Virus record (IMG/VR): IMGVR_UViG_3300042898_006838
Coordinates: 91,933 to 155,932 of that record
Source of the DNA: a virus
Reading direction: 5' to 3' (one strand)
DNA length: 64,000 nt
Shown here one piece after another: positions 54,439 to 62,312 of this stretch. Position numbers and translations under genes: made by a program. Numbering within the stretch: position 1 is the stretch's first letter; each line of letters opens with the position of its first letter. The notes below the pieces were generated by a model that was not told the origin of the DNA, searched no databases, and saw only the letters and a list, made by a program, of their open reading frames with translations.

Positions 54439-54989
54439 GACTTCATGTCCTTGACCGTCGATGCCGCCCAGGCCGCGCCGGCGTCGCCGCCCCACAGGTC
54501 CCAGGCGATGCTGCCCTTGGGCGTGTCCTTGTTCCGGCGGTGCCGGCTGAAGAAGGCGTGCATGCGCTTGACGGTCTCCGGGCTCACCGACCTGCCGCTG
54601 GCCAGGGTCTGGGCCCTGACGACGCCGCTGCCGATGCCCTGGGCCCCGGCCTGTGTCGCGGTCAGGCCACCGCGTCTGCTGGCCGGCGCCTTGCGCCTGG
54701 CCTCCAGACCCCGACGCGCGGCGGCACGCACGGCCTCCGGGGGAGCGAGACCGGCTGACGCCGTCTTCGACATCTTCGAGGCCCACATGTTGTCGACGAG
54801 GTTCGGGTACGGACGCCCGGCCGCCGCCGCCCGCTCCCGGGCCCGCGTTCGCCACTCGTCGCTGAGCCCCGGGCCCTTGCCGGCGTCCTTGGGCGCTGGC
54901 TTCTTCCACGGCGGTTTCTCGGCCGCCGTCTTCTCCAGGCCCGTGACGACGCCGGCTTCGAATGCTGCGGTCAACAACGTCTCAATCAC
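54435..54989 (-). CDS. Tagged protein with a conserved C-terminal motif
   Basis: A 184-residue protein from GTG 54989. It contains AAFEAGVVTGLEKTA, the module tag. The C-terminal part has RAQTLASGRSVSPETVKRM and AWDLWGGDAGAAWA, a motif seen in many phage proteins next to head or tail genes, function not known to me. Probably virion-associated. Confidence 0.6.
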   Translation of the reverse strand: MIETLLTAAFEAGVVTGLEKTAAEKPPWKKPAPKDAGKGPGLSDEWRTRARERAAAAGRPYPNLVDNMWASKMSKTASAGLAPPEAVRAAARRGLEARRKAPASRRGGLTATQAGAQGIGSGVVRAQTLASGRSVSPETVKRMHAFFSRHRRNKDTPKGSIAWDLWGGDAGAAWAASTVKDMKS

Positions 54990-55001
54990 GGCTTGTGCCT
55001 C

Positions 55002-55937
55002 TCAGGTTGTGGTGGAAGCGTTGTGGGTCAACTCGACCCACAAAGTGCCGTCGAAGAAAAATGACATGTTGCCACCCGGGTCGATGGTGCGGTTGGCGTT
55101 GCTGAGCGACAGCGCCGTTGCGACTCCGCGGTTGAGCTGAGCGTGGAACGTCGTCCCCACATTTTGCAGGATCAAGACAGTGCCAACATCCACACCGGCC
55201 GTTGGGATTGTTGGTGTCGAGGTCAGGCTCCTGTTGCCCCCTGAGACCTGGAAGCGATGAAGCGCCGACGTCGGCAGCAACTGCTGTCCGTCGCTGGACA
55301 CGGTCTGAACCGCTCCGGTTCCCAGAACCAGATCCGGCAGCGGGCCGGTTGGCCAGTCGGACGAGGACAGGGATGAGCCGGGCACGAAAGACACGGTGAT
55401 CGACGGATCGCCGTCGTAGGCCATGAACACGTCCACGGACACGCAGCGCAGAGCCTCGGCACCGAGCAGTGACACGGGCGTTGATCCTGATGCCGGCAGT
55501 GGCGAACCGGCATAGGTGGCCACGGTGTCACTGACTACGCCGGTGATGACACGGTCCTGCCCGCCGGAGCGGACCATGCGACCCTCGTCACCGGCGCTGA
55601 ACAGCGGCTGGCTGACGGTAACCGTGCCGGCGACAGTCGTGACGCCGGTGACGGTGTCGTGGACAGCCGAGGCCAGGGCCTCGTCGACGGCAGACTGCGC
55701 GGCCGTCAGCTTCTGCTTCTCGACAACGAAGGCCTGCAAGTTCTCGTCGCTGACGCCAGCGAGCTGGTACGACAAGGCCGTGACGTAGCGCGTGTCTCCG
55801 TCGTTCTGACGGTACACGGCCGTCGGCGTCTGGTTGACGAAGACGTCAACTGGAAGCGTGGACATGAACGCGGCGAGAGCCGACCTCAGACCAACGAGGC
55901 TGTCGCTGCTGACGAGTTCGATGCCGGCGGTGTTCAT
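55002..55937 (-). CDS. Structural beta-rich protein, possible fibre/spike
   Basis: A 311-residue protein from ATG 55937 with GGAGGTGAG upstream. Middle region FSAGDEGRMVRSG...GSTPVSLLGAEALRCV is similar in order to the product at 61686-62291. The C-terminal region (FHAQLNRGVATALSLSNAN... FFFDGTLWVELTHN) resembles ends of phage tail-fibre or spike proteins. A role at the host surface is inferred. Confidence 0.6.
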   Translation of the reverse strand: MNTAGIELVSSDSLVGLRSALAAFMSTLPVDVFVNQTPTAVYRQNDGDTRYVTALSYQLAGVSDENLQAFVVEKQKLTAAQSAVDEALASAVHDTVTGVTTVAGTVTVSQPLFSAGDEGRMVRSGGQDRVITGVVSDTVATYAGSPLPASGSTPVSLLGAEALRCVSVDVFMAYDGDPSITVSFVPGSSLSSSDWPTGPLPDLVLGTGAVQTVSSDGQQLLPTSALHRFQVSGGNRSLTSTPTIPTAGVDVGTVLILQNVGTTFHAQLNRGVATALSLSNANRTIDPGGNMSFFFDGTLWVELTHNASTTT

Positions 55938-56302
55938 TTCTCACCTCCGCCGCCACCGACGTTGGCCTTGATGTTGTGCGTGGCGAAGTACAGGCTGCTG
56001 GCGGCGCCGAGCATGGCCAGCGCCGCGTTGCTGTCGAAGGCCGGGATGACGTGGCCGAACACCGTCGCGCCGGCGCCCAGGCCCTGCAGCAGCCACAGGC
56101 CCAGGCCCGCGGACCAGGCCAAGACCAGGATCGCACTGGTCTTGCTGAAGTCGCCGTTCTTGAAGAACAGCGCCTTCACGCCCTTGACGTCAGGGCTGCC
56201 GTCGCCGTCGCTGTCCAGGCTGGCGAACAGGTGATCGAGCGCCGCTCGATCCTCGGGGCCGAGTTTCTCGGCCAGGGCCTTGAGTTGATCCGGGTTCACC
56301 AT
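55934..56302 (-). CDS. Membrane protein with EF-hand-like loop (holin candidate)
   Basis: A 122-residue protein from ATG 56302. Residues about 27-38 include DSDGDGSPD, a calcium-loop type motif. Two hydrophobic segments follow (ILVLAWSAGLGLWLLQGLG and NAALAMLGAASSLYFA), with a Gly-rich tail. A small two-TM protein near other small membrane proteins may be a holin. The EF-hand-like loop is unusual. Confidence 0.55.
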   Translation of the reverse strand: MVNPDQLKALAEKLGPEDRAALDHLFASLDSDGDGSPDVKGVKALFFKNGDFSKTSAILVLAWSAGLGLWLLQGLGAGATVFGHVIPAFDSNAALAMLGAASSLYFATHNIKANVGGGGGEK

Positions 56303-56312
56303 GGCCCAGAGA

Positions 56313-56513
56313 CTATGGCGTTGGCACCGGCTGGTCCACACCACCGTCAACGATCACCGGCTCACCGGCCGTCACCGTCGGCACCGGTTTCTCTGACGGA
56401 GTTACTGCAGATTCAAGCGGCTTCTGGAGCCCTGAAAGATCCATGCCCAGGAAGCCTCCGAGCAAGCCGAGGAGCAGGGTCAGGACGTGGCTGATGATCA
56501 ACTTTTTGTTCAC
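56313..56513 (-). CDS. Small secreted or membrane protein
   Basis: A 66-residue protein from GTG 56513 with GAGGTAC upstream. Residues 4-22 are hydrophobic (TM or signal); the C-terminus is Pro/Val-rich. It could be an outer-membrane spanin-like partner, but no lipobox Cys is visible. Confidence 0.5.
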   Translation of the reverse strand: MNKKLIISHVLTLLLGLLGGFLGMDLSGLQKPLESAVTPSEKPVPTVTAGEPVIVDGGVDQPVPTP

Positions 56514-56764
56514 GAGTACCTCTTGTTTGCGTCTGAGACGCGGTCACGAAATTGGTCGTCGACGTCCTTCGCCTTCTCGGCATAGTCGTCGGCTGGATTG
56601 GTGTTAACGGCTGGCTTGTCACCGACGACGATGTCAGGCAACACCGGACGCTCAGGCGTCACGACCTGACCGCCTCTACGGTTGAAGACCACGGCCGCGA
56701 CAAAGGCCATGACCGCGCCCAGGCCCGCCAGCAGCCAGTACCAACGCTCTTTAATCCAAATCAT
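56510..56764 (-). CDS. Small membrane-anchored protein (spanin candidate)
   Basis: An 84-residue protein from ATG 56764. A single N-terminal TM (WLLAGLGAVMAFVAAVVF) is followed by a Pro-rich stretch and a charged C-terminal helix (DYAEKAKDVDDQFRDRVSDANKR), the inner-membrane spanin shape. Overlaps both neighbours. Confidence 0.55.
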   Translation of the reverse strand: MIWIKERWYWLLAGLGAVMAFVAAVVFNRRGGQVVTPERPVLPDIVVGDKPAVNTNPADDYAEKAKDVDDQFRDRVSDANKRYS

Positions 56765-57087
56765 CACTGCTTCTTCCCCACATGCAAAAGGAACGGGGTG
56801 ATGCCGCTGCGCTTCAACATCGCGCTGCCGTTGTAGGCCAGGGCGCCGAGGATCACGCCCAGGATCAGGCGCTGGGCGTCGTTGACATCGTCAGGCATCC
56901 ACGGCCCGGGCACAAATACGCTGCAGAGCACGCAGAATGACAACGGAATCAGCGGCTCGGCCCTGTTCATCAGCCGACCCTTCTCAAAGTGCCAGGGGAA
57001 TAGGCGCTCGATCGTGACCATCAGGATCCAGACGGCGGCGCAGAGCATCACGTTCCACTCCCGGGCCAGGAGGTCGACAAGGCTCAC
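56764..57087 (-). CDS. Small membrane protein (holin candidate)
   Basis: A 107-residue protein from GTG 57087 with up to three hydrophobic stretches (VMLCAAVWILMVTI, PLIPLSFCVLCSVFVPG, LILGVILGALAYNGSAML). Size and layout fit a holin. It precedes three other small membrane-protein genes (56510, 56313, 55934), together resembling a lysis cassette. Confidence 0.55.
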   Translation of the reverse strand: MSLVDLLAREWNVMLCAAVWILMVTIERLFPWHFEKGRLMNRAEPLIPLSFCVLCSVFVPGPWMPDDVNDAQRLILGVILGALAYNGSAMLKRSGITPFLLHVGKKQ

Positions 57088-57695
57088 TTGGGCGCCAACC
57101 CGATGACCGGCAGGTTCTTCACCACCGGCGTCTTCTCGCGGAAAGACTTGCTCCTATTCACGGCCATGTTTCCCAGTGCGATGCCAATGCCGGCGCCGGC
57201 GCCGAGCATGACTCCAGCACCCATCCCCGCGACAGCCAATGGTCTCCATGACCGCGTCAGCGTCTGGCCGATGAGCTTGCTGGCGTTGTCCGGGCTCAGG
57301 CTCTTGCTGACGGCTTCGTTGGCAACGTCGGCGATCAGCTTCCTGTTGTTGTTCAGCGTCTGGTCGAGTGCTTGGCTGGTGGCATCGGCGAACCACTTCT
57401 TGTTCTCTGGCGTCATCACGCTCTTCACCGCCGACGCACTCATGTTCGAGGCCATGTCACTCATGCCCTTGACGGCACCGGGGCTGGCGATGTTGGTCAT
57501 CACGTCCTGAGCCACGGTGCTCACGGCCTTTGATGCCTGAGCCTGGTTTCCGGAGCTGAGAAGGAAACGGCCGACGACGTTGGCCCCTTCGTCCCTGTGC
57601 GTGACGACCTTTCCAGCCTTTGACTTGAACCAGTCCCAGGGTCCGGCGACCTTCTCGATACCGGCCCTCGTTCCGACTTCAAAGCTCGTGGTCAT
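57084..57695 (-). CDS. Tagged protein with C-terminal membrane segment
   Basis: A 203-residue protein from ATG 57695 with GGGGAAG upstream. It starts MTTSFEVGTRAGIEKVA, the module tag. The middle is helical; a Gly-rich hydrophobic segment (LAVAGMGAGVMLGAGAGIGIALG) near the C-terminus could be a TM or a glycine zipper. Likely virion-associated or ejected. Confidence 0.6.
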   Translation of the reverse strand: MTTSFEVGTRAGIEKVAGPWDWFKSKAGKVVTHRDEGANVVGRFLLSSGNQAQASKAVSTVAQDVMTNIASPGAVKGMSDMASNMSASAVKSVMTPENKKWFADATSQALDQTLNNNRKLIADVANEAVSKSLSPDNASKLIGQTLTRSWRPLAVAGMGAGVMLGAGAGIGIALGNMAVNRSKSFREKTPVVKNLPVIGLAPK

Positions 57696-59200
57696 GACTT
57701 CTTCCCCGTCAGCGACGCGACCCACTCCGGGACCCCACGTCCCTTCTTCTGCCTGCCACTGGCGTCACTGCGCATCTCGTCGTCGAGAGGAATGCTTATC
57801 GACCTGGCCGCCGTCGCCGCACCTATGTCCCTGTCGGCTTCACCCGGTGTCTGGGCGTTGGCATATTTCTTCGGGCTCATGTCGCTGTGGATCTTGGCAG
57901 CAGCCAGCGCCGCCAGTGTCAGGCCCGCGGCGGCAAGTGCGCCCTTGGTCTTGCGGCCCATGGGCATGGACTCAAGAGCCTTCTTTCCGCCGCTCTTGGC
58001 GGCAGACGACGCTCTCCTCGTCACCATCTCGGGTCTGGGCGGGAGCTCCTTGAGGCCGTTCTTCAAAACCGGCTTCGGCTTGGTCTTCAGCGCCACACCC
58101 TGATCCTGACGGTGACCGCGTGCGGCCATCAGCATCCGGTTCCGCTGAAGCTTCTTGGCAGCGTCCTCCATCTGCACCTTCCTGGTCTCAGGGAAGCCGC
58201 TGTTCCGGCCGCTGGCGGTCAGGTCGTCCCACAACCTCTCGTCAGCCACGCGCTGAGCCAGCTCGTTGCTGATTGCCACCTTCTCCACGCCCGCACGCTG
58301 CCCGAGTCTGTTGGCCACGGCCGCGCCGCCGACACCGGCTCCGCCGACGACGCCGGCGCCGAGGGCCATGCGGCCCTTGCGGAAGTAGGGGATGACGCCG
58401 CCTCCCGTCGGCCGCTTGCCGTTGGCCGCCGCCAGCACCAGGCCGTGCCTGCTGAGTCCCTCGGTCTTCACGCCCTTGGCCTCGGCAGCACGCCGCAGCA
58501 TCTGGTCAGCGCCGAAGCCGGTGCCAGGCTTGATCTTGATGTCGATGCCGGTCACGGGCGTTATCTTCTCGGCTCCGAGGTTGTCGAAGGCGGTGGTGAT
58601 CGACCGGTTGAGCTTGTCGTAGTCGTAGCCCTCAAGCTGAGCGGCCCCGCGCCCACGGTCCAGGATCTGCTTCTTCACCTGGGACATGGGCTTGTGAACG
58701 CGGATGACGGCGTCGAACTTGTCTGGGTCGACCTGCGACAGCAGATGCGTCTGCTCGGCGATGACTCCGCGCCGGATCGGGTTCTTCTTCACCCACGACA
58801 CCAGGTCGCGGCCGCTCATGCTCTTGCCCACGTCGTCCATCATCAGCGGCGTCATGCCCAGTTCCTGACTCAGGGCCCGCGTCAACGTCGTCTTACCCGT
58901 GCCGCCCGTGCCGCTGACGGCGATGCGTGCCGTAGCCGGGTCGATGCCCTGGGCTCTGAGCGTCATCGCCACCTGCCGCGCCTGATCAACGGCCTGCTGA
59001 GGCAAGCTGGACTGGCGCTCAAGGGCATGGCCTCCGCCCTTTCCAAGGGCTTTGATCTCGGCCAGGAACTGCTTCCGCAGCGCCGGACGTGCGCCGATGA
59101 TCGTGGCAGCGGCGAGACCCGCTGCCCCCAGACCCGCAGCCGCCACCATCGCCCGATGCCGCCAGGGGCTGGGCTGACTGTCGGTCTTTTTGCTCTTCAC
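57692..59200 (-). CDS. P-loop kinase-like membrane protein with internal tag
   Basis: A 502-residue protein from GTG 59200 with GGAGAG upstream. Two N-terminal hydrophobic segments precede a P-loop domain: VSGTGGTGKTTLTRAL (Walker A, about residue 94), MMDDVGKS and a later RRGVIAEQTHL...DAVIRVHKP, similar to zeta-toxin or AAA-like kinases. Near residue 295 it has RLGQRAGVEKVA, the module tag in internal position, after a Gly/Ala membrane-like segment. A C-terminal membrane-like segment follows. It may be ejected into the host. Confidence 0.65.
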   Translation of the reverse strand: MKSKKTDSQPSPWRHRAMVAAAGLGAAGLAAATIIGARPALRKQFLAEIKALGKGGGHALERQSSLPQQAVDQARQVAMTLRAQGIDPATARIAVSGTGGTGKTTLTRALSQELGMTPLMMDDVGKSMSGRDLVSWVKKNPIRRGVIAEQTHLLSQVDPDKFDAVIRVHKPMSQVKKQILDRGRGAAQLEGYDYDKLNRSITTAFDNLGAEKITPVTGIDIKIKPGTGFGADQMLRRAAEAKGVKTEGLSRHGLVLAAANGKRPTGGGVIPYFRKGRMALGAGVVGGAGVGGAAVANRLGQRAGVEKVAISNELAQRVADERLWDDLTASGRNSGFPETRKVQMEDAAKKLQRNRMLMAARGHRQDQGVALKTKPKPVLKNGLKELPPRPEMVTRRASSAAKSGGKKALESMPMGRKTKGALAAAGLTLAALAAAKIHSDMSPKKYANAQTPGEADRDIGAATAARSISIPLDDEMRSDASGRQKKGRGVPEWVASLTGKKS

Positions 59201-59427
59201 GGTGCACTCTCCACGGTCACGATGTAGCCCAGGGCCACGAACTGACTCTCACGGCCCAGGTCTCTGAAGTCTTTGTCGCCGGCGACGACGGCCTGATCCA
59301 GCTTCTCTCGCCTCAGGAAGGCCAGGGCGCTGTCGATGGACGTGAAGAACGGCCACTTCGCGCGCGTACGCAGCCAGTGCTCACGACACTTTCCGCTGAG
59401 ACTGCGAATGACCACGATCTGCTTCAT
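59197..59427 (-). CDS. Small hypothetical protein
   Basis: A 76-residue protein from ATG 59427 (GTG 59430 is adjacent). VIRSLSGKCREHWLRTRAKW is basic, then an alpha/beta region. Coupled to its neighbours. Not recognised. Confidence 0.55.
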   Translation of the reverse strand: MKQIVVIRSLSGKCREHWLRTRAKWPFFTSIDSALAFLRREKLDQAVVAGDKDFRDLGRESQFVALGYIVTVESAP

Positions 59428-59690
59428 CACGTCACCACGTGAACAGCGCCCTGTGCGACTTCACGCGCCAGGGACTGGGCCACGGCACGCGCCTGGGCCT
59501 GGAGGTAGTAGTGAGTGCCTACTCCTCCGGCCGCGGCGCCGAGGAGCATGTACTTTCGGCGCTGGTCGTTGTCCGGCGTCGCCGGAGCCAAGGCACTGCC
59601 GATGAAGAAGCCGGTAATGGCATTCTGCAGCACGCGTGGGTCAAGGCCCGCGCGCACACCGGCTTGGAAGCTTGCGGATTTGTTCACCAC
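59427..59690 (-). CDS. Tagged small membrane-associated protein
   Basis: An 87-residue protein from GTG 59690 (GTG 59687 is alternative). It starts with SASFQAGVRAGLDP, a tag variant. A Gly/Ala segment (MLLGAAAGGVGTHYYLQ) may insert in a membrane. Virion module member. Confidence 0.55.
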   Translation of the reverse strand: MVNKSASFQAGVRAGLDPRVLQNAITGFFIGSALAPATPDNDQRRKYMLLGAAAGGVGTHYYLQAQARAVAQSLAREVAQGAVHVVT

Positions 59691-59702
59691 GTCTCGACTC
59701 CT

Positions 59703-60371
59703 TCAGACTTCAACTATCTCAGATGTAGCACCTGCGAGCAGGCGGCGGAACCGGGAGCTGAATGCGAACTTGTCGTCATAGCCCATGACCACGTAGGCCT
59801 TGGCGGCCTCGTCATCTACAGCCTGATCCAGGACTCCGTTGATCTCCAGGCCTCCGCCCGTGATCTTGTTCAGAGCCATTTGCACGCCGAAGTTGTCGAG
59901 GCTGAAGTCGTAGAGGCTGCTGATGCGAGCCAGTACGGTCTCGTGGCCAGCGAGGTAATCGAAGTGACCGGTCTCGACCTTCGCACCCTGCCACCCGAAT
60001 TGACGAAGCCAGCGGCTGAGGGAGCCAAAGTCACGACCAGCCGTCATCAGGTCAGGCTTCTTCGAGGACATGAACGCAGCTAGCGTCTCGTCGACAGCCA
60101 CGTCCAAGCTCATGCCGAAGTTGTGACCACTTTGAGTAGGTCGAGCGTAGTCACGATCCAGGCCATTCGACGCGGCCTGCAGGTGGCTGGCGACGGACGT
60201 GAACGCGGCCTTGAAGGTCACGGCCTGGCCGCAGGCGTCTTGGAGATCCTTCAGCGACTCGGCGGCGTCGGGCTGAAGCAGGCAGCATTCGGCGGGTAGA
60301 AACCCGTCGTCGGAGCCATTGAATCCAGGCCAGGCCCTGACCCTGACTCTCCGCAGAGACAGAGTCAGCAC
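59703..60371 (-). CDS. M15 (VanY-like) peptidase
   Basis: A 222-residue protein from GTG 60371. FKAAFTSVASHL, then SGHNFGMSLDV (zinc His and Asp) and GHFDYL (third zinc His) fit the M15 D,D-carboxypeptidase/endolysin fold. Together with the M15A gene at 46205 and the M14-like gene at 43278, this phage encodes three candidate peptidoglycan peptidases. Here it lies among virion genes and might be tail-associated. Confidence 0.8.
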   Translation of the reverse strand: MLTLSLRRVRVRAWPGFNGSDDGFLPAECCLLQPDAAESLKDLQDACGQAVTFKAAFTSVASHLQAASNGLDRDYARPTQSGHNFGMSLDVAVDETLAAFMSSKKPDLMTAGRDFGSLSRWLRQFGWQGAKVETGHFDYLAGHETVLARISSLYDFSLDNFGVQMALNKITGGGLEINGVLDQAVDDEAAKAYVVMGYDDKFAFSSRFRRLLAGATSEIVEV

Positions 60372-60763
60372 GACAATCTCACGCCAGAATCGACGCCGGC
60401 ATCGTATGCCGCTGTCTTGTCCCGCCGGTGCCTGTATGCGACCGTCAGCCCCGCTAACGGCAGGGCCAGGCTGGCCGCGGCTGCGGGGAGTGAATCCTTC
60501 TTCTTCACGAACATGCTCGCAGCCCGTGCGGCCAGGCTCGCGCCCGTGACGGCGGCGGCACCTTGGATCAGGCGCTTCTCGCCCTTCTTCAGCTTCTCCG
60601 CCGTCTTCGTGCTCGCCGGCTCGTCACCCGGCTTTGCGGGTTGAGGGTCTTCGGTGACGGGCGGGTTGTTTTCCGGCGGCGACATGGGCAGCGAACCGCC
60701 CTGCTGTGAGGGCAGAAAGAAGCGCTTCCGCTTCTTTTTTCTCCTGACCTCTTCGACACTCAT
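60365..60763 (-). CDS. Tagged protein with C-terminal tag
   Basis: A 132-residue protein from ATG 60763. A Lys/Arg-rich N-terminus and a Pro-rich linker precede helical, Ala-rich segments (AAAVTGASLAARAASMFV and PAAAASLALPLAG) and the C-terminal AAYDAGVDSGVRL, a variant of the module tag at the very end. Overlaps both neighbours. Confidence 0.55.
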   Translation of the reverse strand: MSVEEVRRKKKRKRFFLPSQQGGSLPMSPPENNPPVTEDPQPAKPGDEPASTKTAEKLKKGEKRLIQGAAAVTGASLAARAASMFVKKKDSLPAAAASLALPLAGLTVAYRHRRDKTAAYDAGVDSGVRLSC

Positions 60764-61002
60764 CGTCGCCGCTTCTTCTTCAGAGCCCCGTGAGCCATGC
60801 TGCCCAGGGCCGCGAGACCGGATGCCAGCGCCGCGCCCTCGACGGGCTTGTCAAAGTAGGCAGAGCCGATGCCGGCGCCAATGCCGCCAGCCACGCCCAT
60901 CAGCGCCTCCGGTCCGGCGGCGCGCCTGAATTTCGAGCCGCGGCTCTCAGCCGCCAGCTTCACGCCGTCGGCGGCGCCGATGTCGAAGGCCTGAGAGCTC
61001 AT
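60760..61002 (-). CDS. Tagged small protein
   Basis: An 80-residue protein from ATG 61002, coupled to the upstream stop (ATGA). It starts SSQAFDIGAADGVKLAA, a tag variant. A Gly/Ala segment and basic tail (KKKRRR) follow. Virion module. Confidence 0.55.
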   Translation of the reverse strand: MSSQAFDIGAADGVKLAAESRGSKFRRAAGPEALMGVAGGIGAGIGSAYFDKPVEGAALASGLAALGSMAHGALKKKRRR

Positions 61003-61673
61003 CGATAGGCCATCGCCGACATCATCTCCTGATGGCGGTTTTCTTTGGCCGCATTCTCCAGGTAGCGCTTGCGCTCCTTCGGCGACATCTTGTCCATCTT
61101 CTTCGCGAGCTGAGTACGGCCGTGACCCTTGATCACGCCGCCGAGGGCTCCGAGGGCTCCGAGGGTGCCGGCGCCAACGGCGGCTCCGATCAGCGCGCCT
61201 TTACCGGCCTTGGACTTTCCCATGCCCTTGCGGACACTGGAGCCGAGAGCAGCGCCGTATCCAGCACCGGCGAGACCGCCGAGAGCCGCACTGCCAGCGC
61301 CGTAGCGAGCACCGGTACGAGCCGTCTCTGCGCCGTAGTCACCCTTGGCCCGTTCCTTGTGGCCAGAGACTGCCTTCTGGATCTCTTCCTCGTGGCTGTC
61401 GGCGCTGGGGAGAATACGGAAGTTACGAACGTCGATGGCAGCCAGTTTCATGCCCTCGCCAACGCCGATGTCGAATGCCAGCTTGTCCATATTCATCCTC
61501 CGGGCTTTTTTTAGCCCATGTTCACTGTCTTGAAAGATTCCAGCGACCTTCTCAGGCAACTTCTTGCCCTTCGGGGTCTCACGCTGCCAGCGCCGGGCCG
61601 TGCCCTCGGGGACTTCCCCTCGGGCCTCGGCTGCGAACATGAAACGACGCTGGGCCTGGCTCTTGAACGGCAT
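60999..61673 (-). CDS. Tagged protein with MPFKSQAQ-type N-terminal domain
   Basis: A 224-residue protein from ATG 61673 with GAGGTC upstream. The start MPFKSQAQRRFMFA...KKLPEKV is a small domain seen in many phage proteins. An SD (GGAGG) precedes internal ATGs at about 61494 and 61488, after which LAFDIGVGEGMKLAA (the tag) begins, so a shorter product may be made. Gly-rich segments follow. Likely virion-associated. Confidence 0.6.
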   Translation of the reverse strand: MPFKSQAQRRFMFAAEARGEVPEGTARRWQRETPKGKKLPEKVAGIFQDSEHGLKKARRMNMDKLAFDIGVGEGMKLAAIDVRNFRILPSADSHEEEIQKAVSGHKERAKGDYGAETARTGARYGAGSAALGGLAGAGYGAALGSSVRKGMGKSKAGKGALIGAAVGAGTLGALGALGGVIKGHGRTQLAKKMDKMSPKERKRYLENAAKENRHQEMMSAMAYR

Positions 61674-61685
61674 CAGCGACCTCGA

Positions 61686-62291
61686 TCAGGCTTGGAGTTG
61701 ACCACCGAGAACCATCAGCACCGTGACTTCGAATTCTCCGGCCTTGCCCTTGCTCGCCGAGAGCTCCAGGTCCTGCAGGACCTCGGCGCCGAGCATCGAC
61801 ACCGTCTGACCCGTACCGCTGACGAAGTCGCCGGCGGCGTTGTCGTAGTTGACGCTGGTGGCGCTGTTGCGGACGGTGATGGTCTTCTCCAGGGCGCCGA
61901 TGCGCAGCTTGCGGCCAACGTCCTCGGCCTCGAAGGCCATGGTGGCGCTGGTCAGCACGCCCGGGGCCGTGGTCACGGCGTCGGCGACGGTCTTGAAGAC
62001 GCTGGCGGCGAGGGCGGCGTCGATCGCGGCCTGGCACTCGGCAAGGCTTCCGCTTTCACGGGCCACGACGTGCTCCAGGTCTCCGAACTTGGAGACGGGG
62101 GCAAGCTGACCGCCGTGGGCCAGGGCGAGCATGACGCCCGGGTCACTGTCAGCCTCCTTGAAGCTGGACATCGCCGATGCTCGTTGGCTGGTGAGGAGAG
62201 CGGCTCCGGCGCCGGCCTTGTAAGCCGCGAGCTCGGTGGCGAGGGTGGCGAGGGACGCGTCTTGCAGCAACTTCACCTTGATCAAGGGCAT
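61686..62291 (-). CDS. Structural protein related to the 55002 product
   Basis: A 201-residue protein from ATG 62291 with GGAGAAG upstream. FEAEDVGRKLRIG, then SGTGQTVSMLGAEVLQDLEL matches the middle of the 55002 product (FSAGDEGRMVRSG and GSTPVSLLGAEALRCV), so the two share a domain. Probably a virion decoration or tail protein. Confidence 0.6.
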   Translation of the reverse strand: MPLIKVKLLQDASLATLATELAAYKAGAGAALLTSQRASAMSSFKEADSDPGVMLALAHGGQLAPVSKFGDLEHVVARESGSLAECQAAIDAALAASVFKTVADAVTTAPGVLTSATMAFEAEDVGRKLRIGALEKTITVRNSATSVNYDNAAGDFVSGTGQTVSMLGAEVLQDLELSASKGKAGEFEVTVLMVLGGQLQA

Positions 62292-62312
62292 GTCATCTTC
62301 TCCATGCCGCGC

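Noticed and set aside
54439-54909. N-terminal extension of the 53983 gene
   Set aside because: Off-frame Gly/Arg/Gln-rich reading of the upstream gene; signal peptide marks ATG 54438 as the start.
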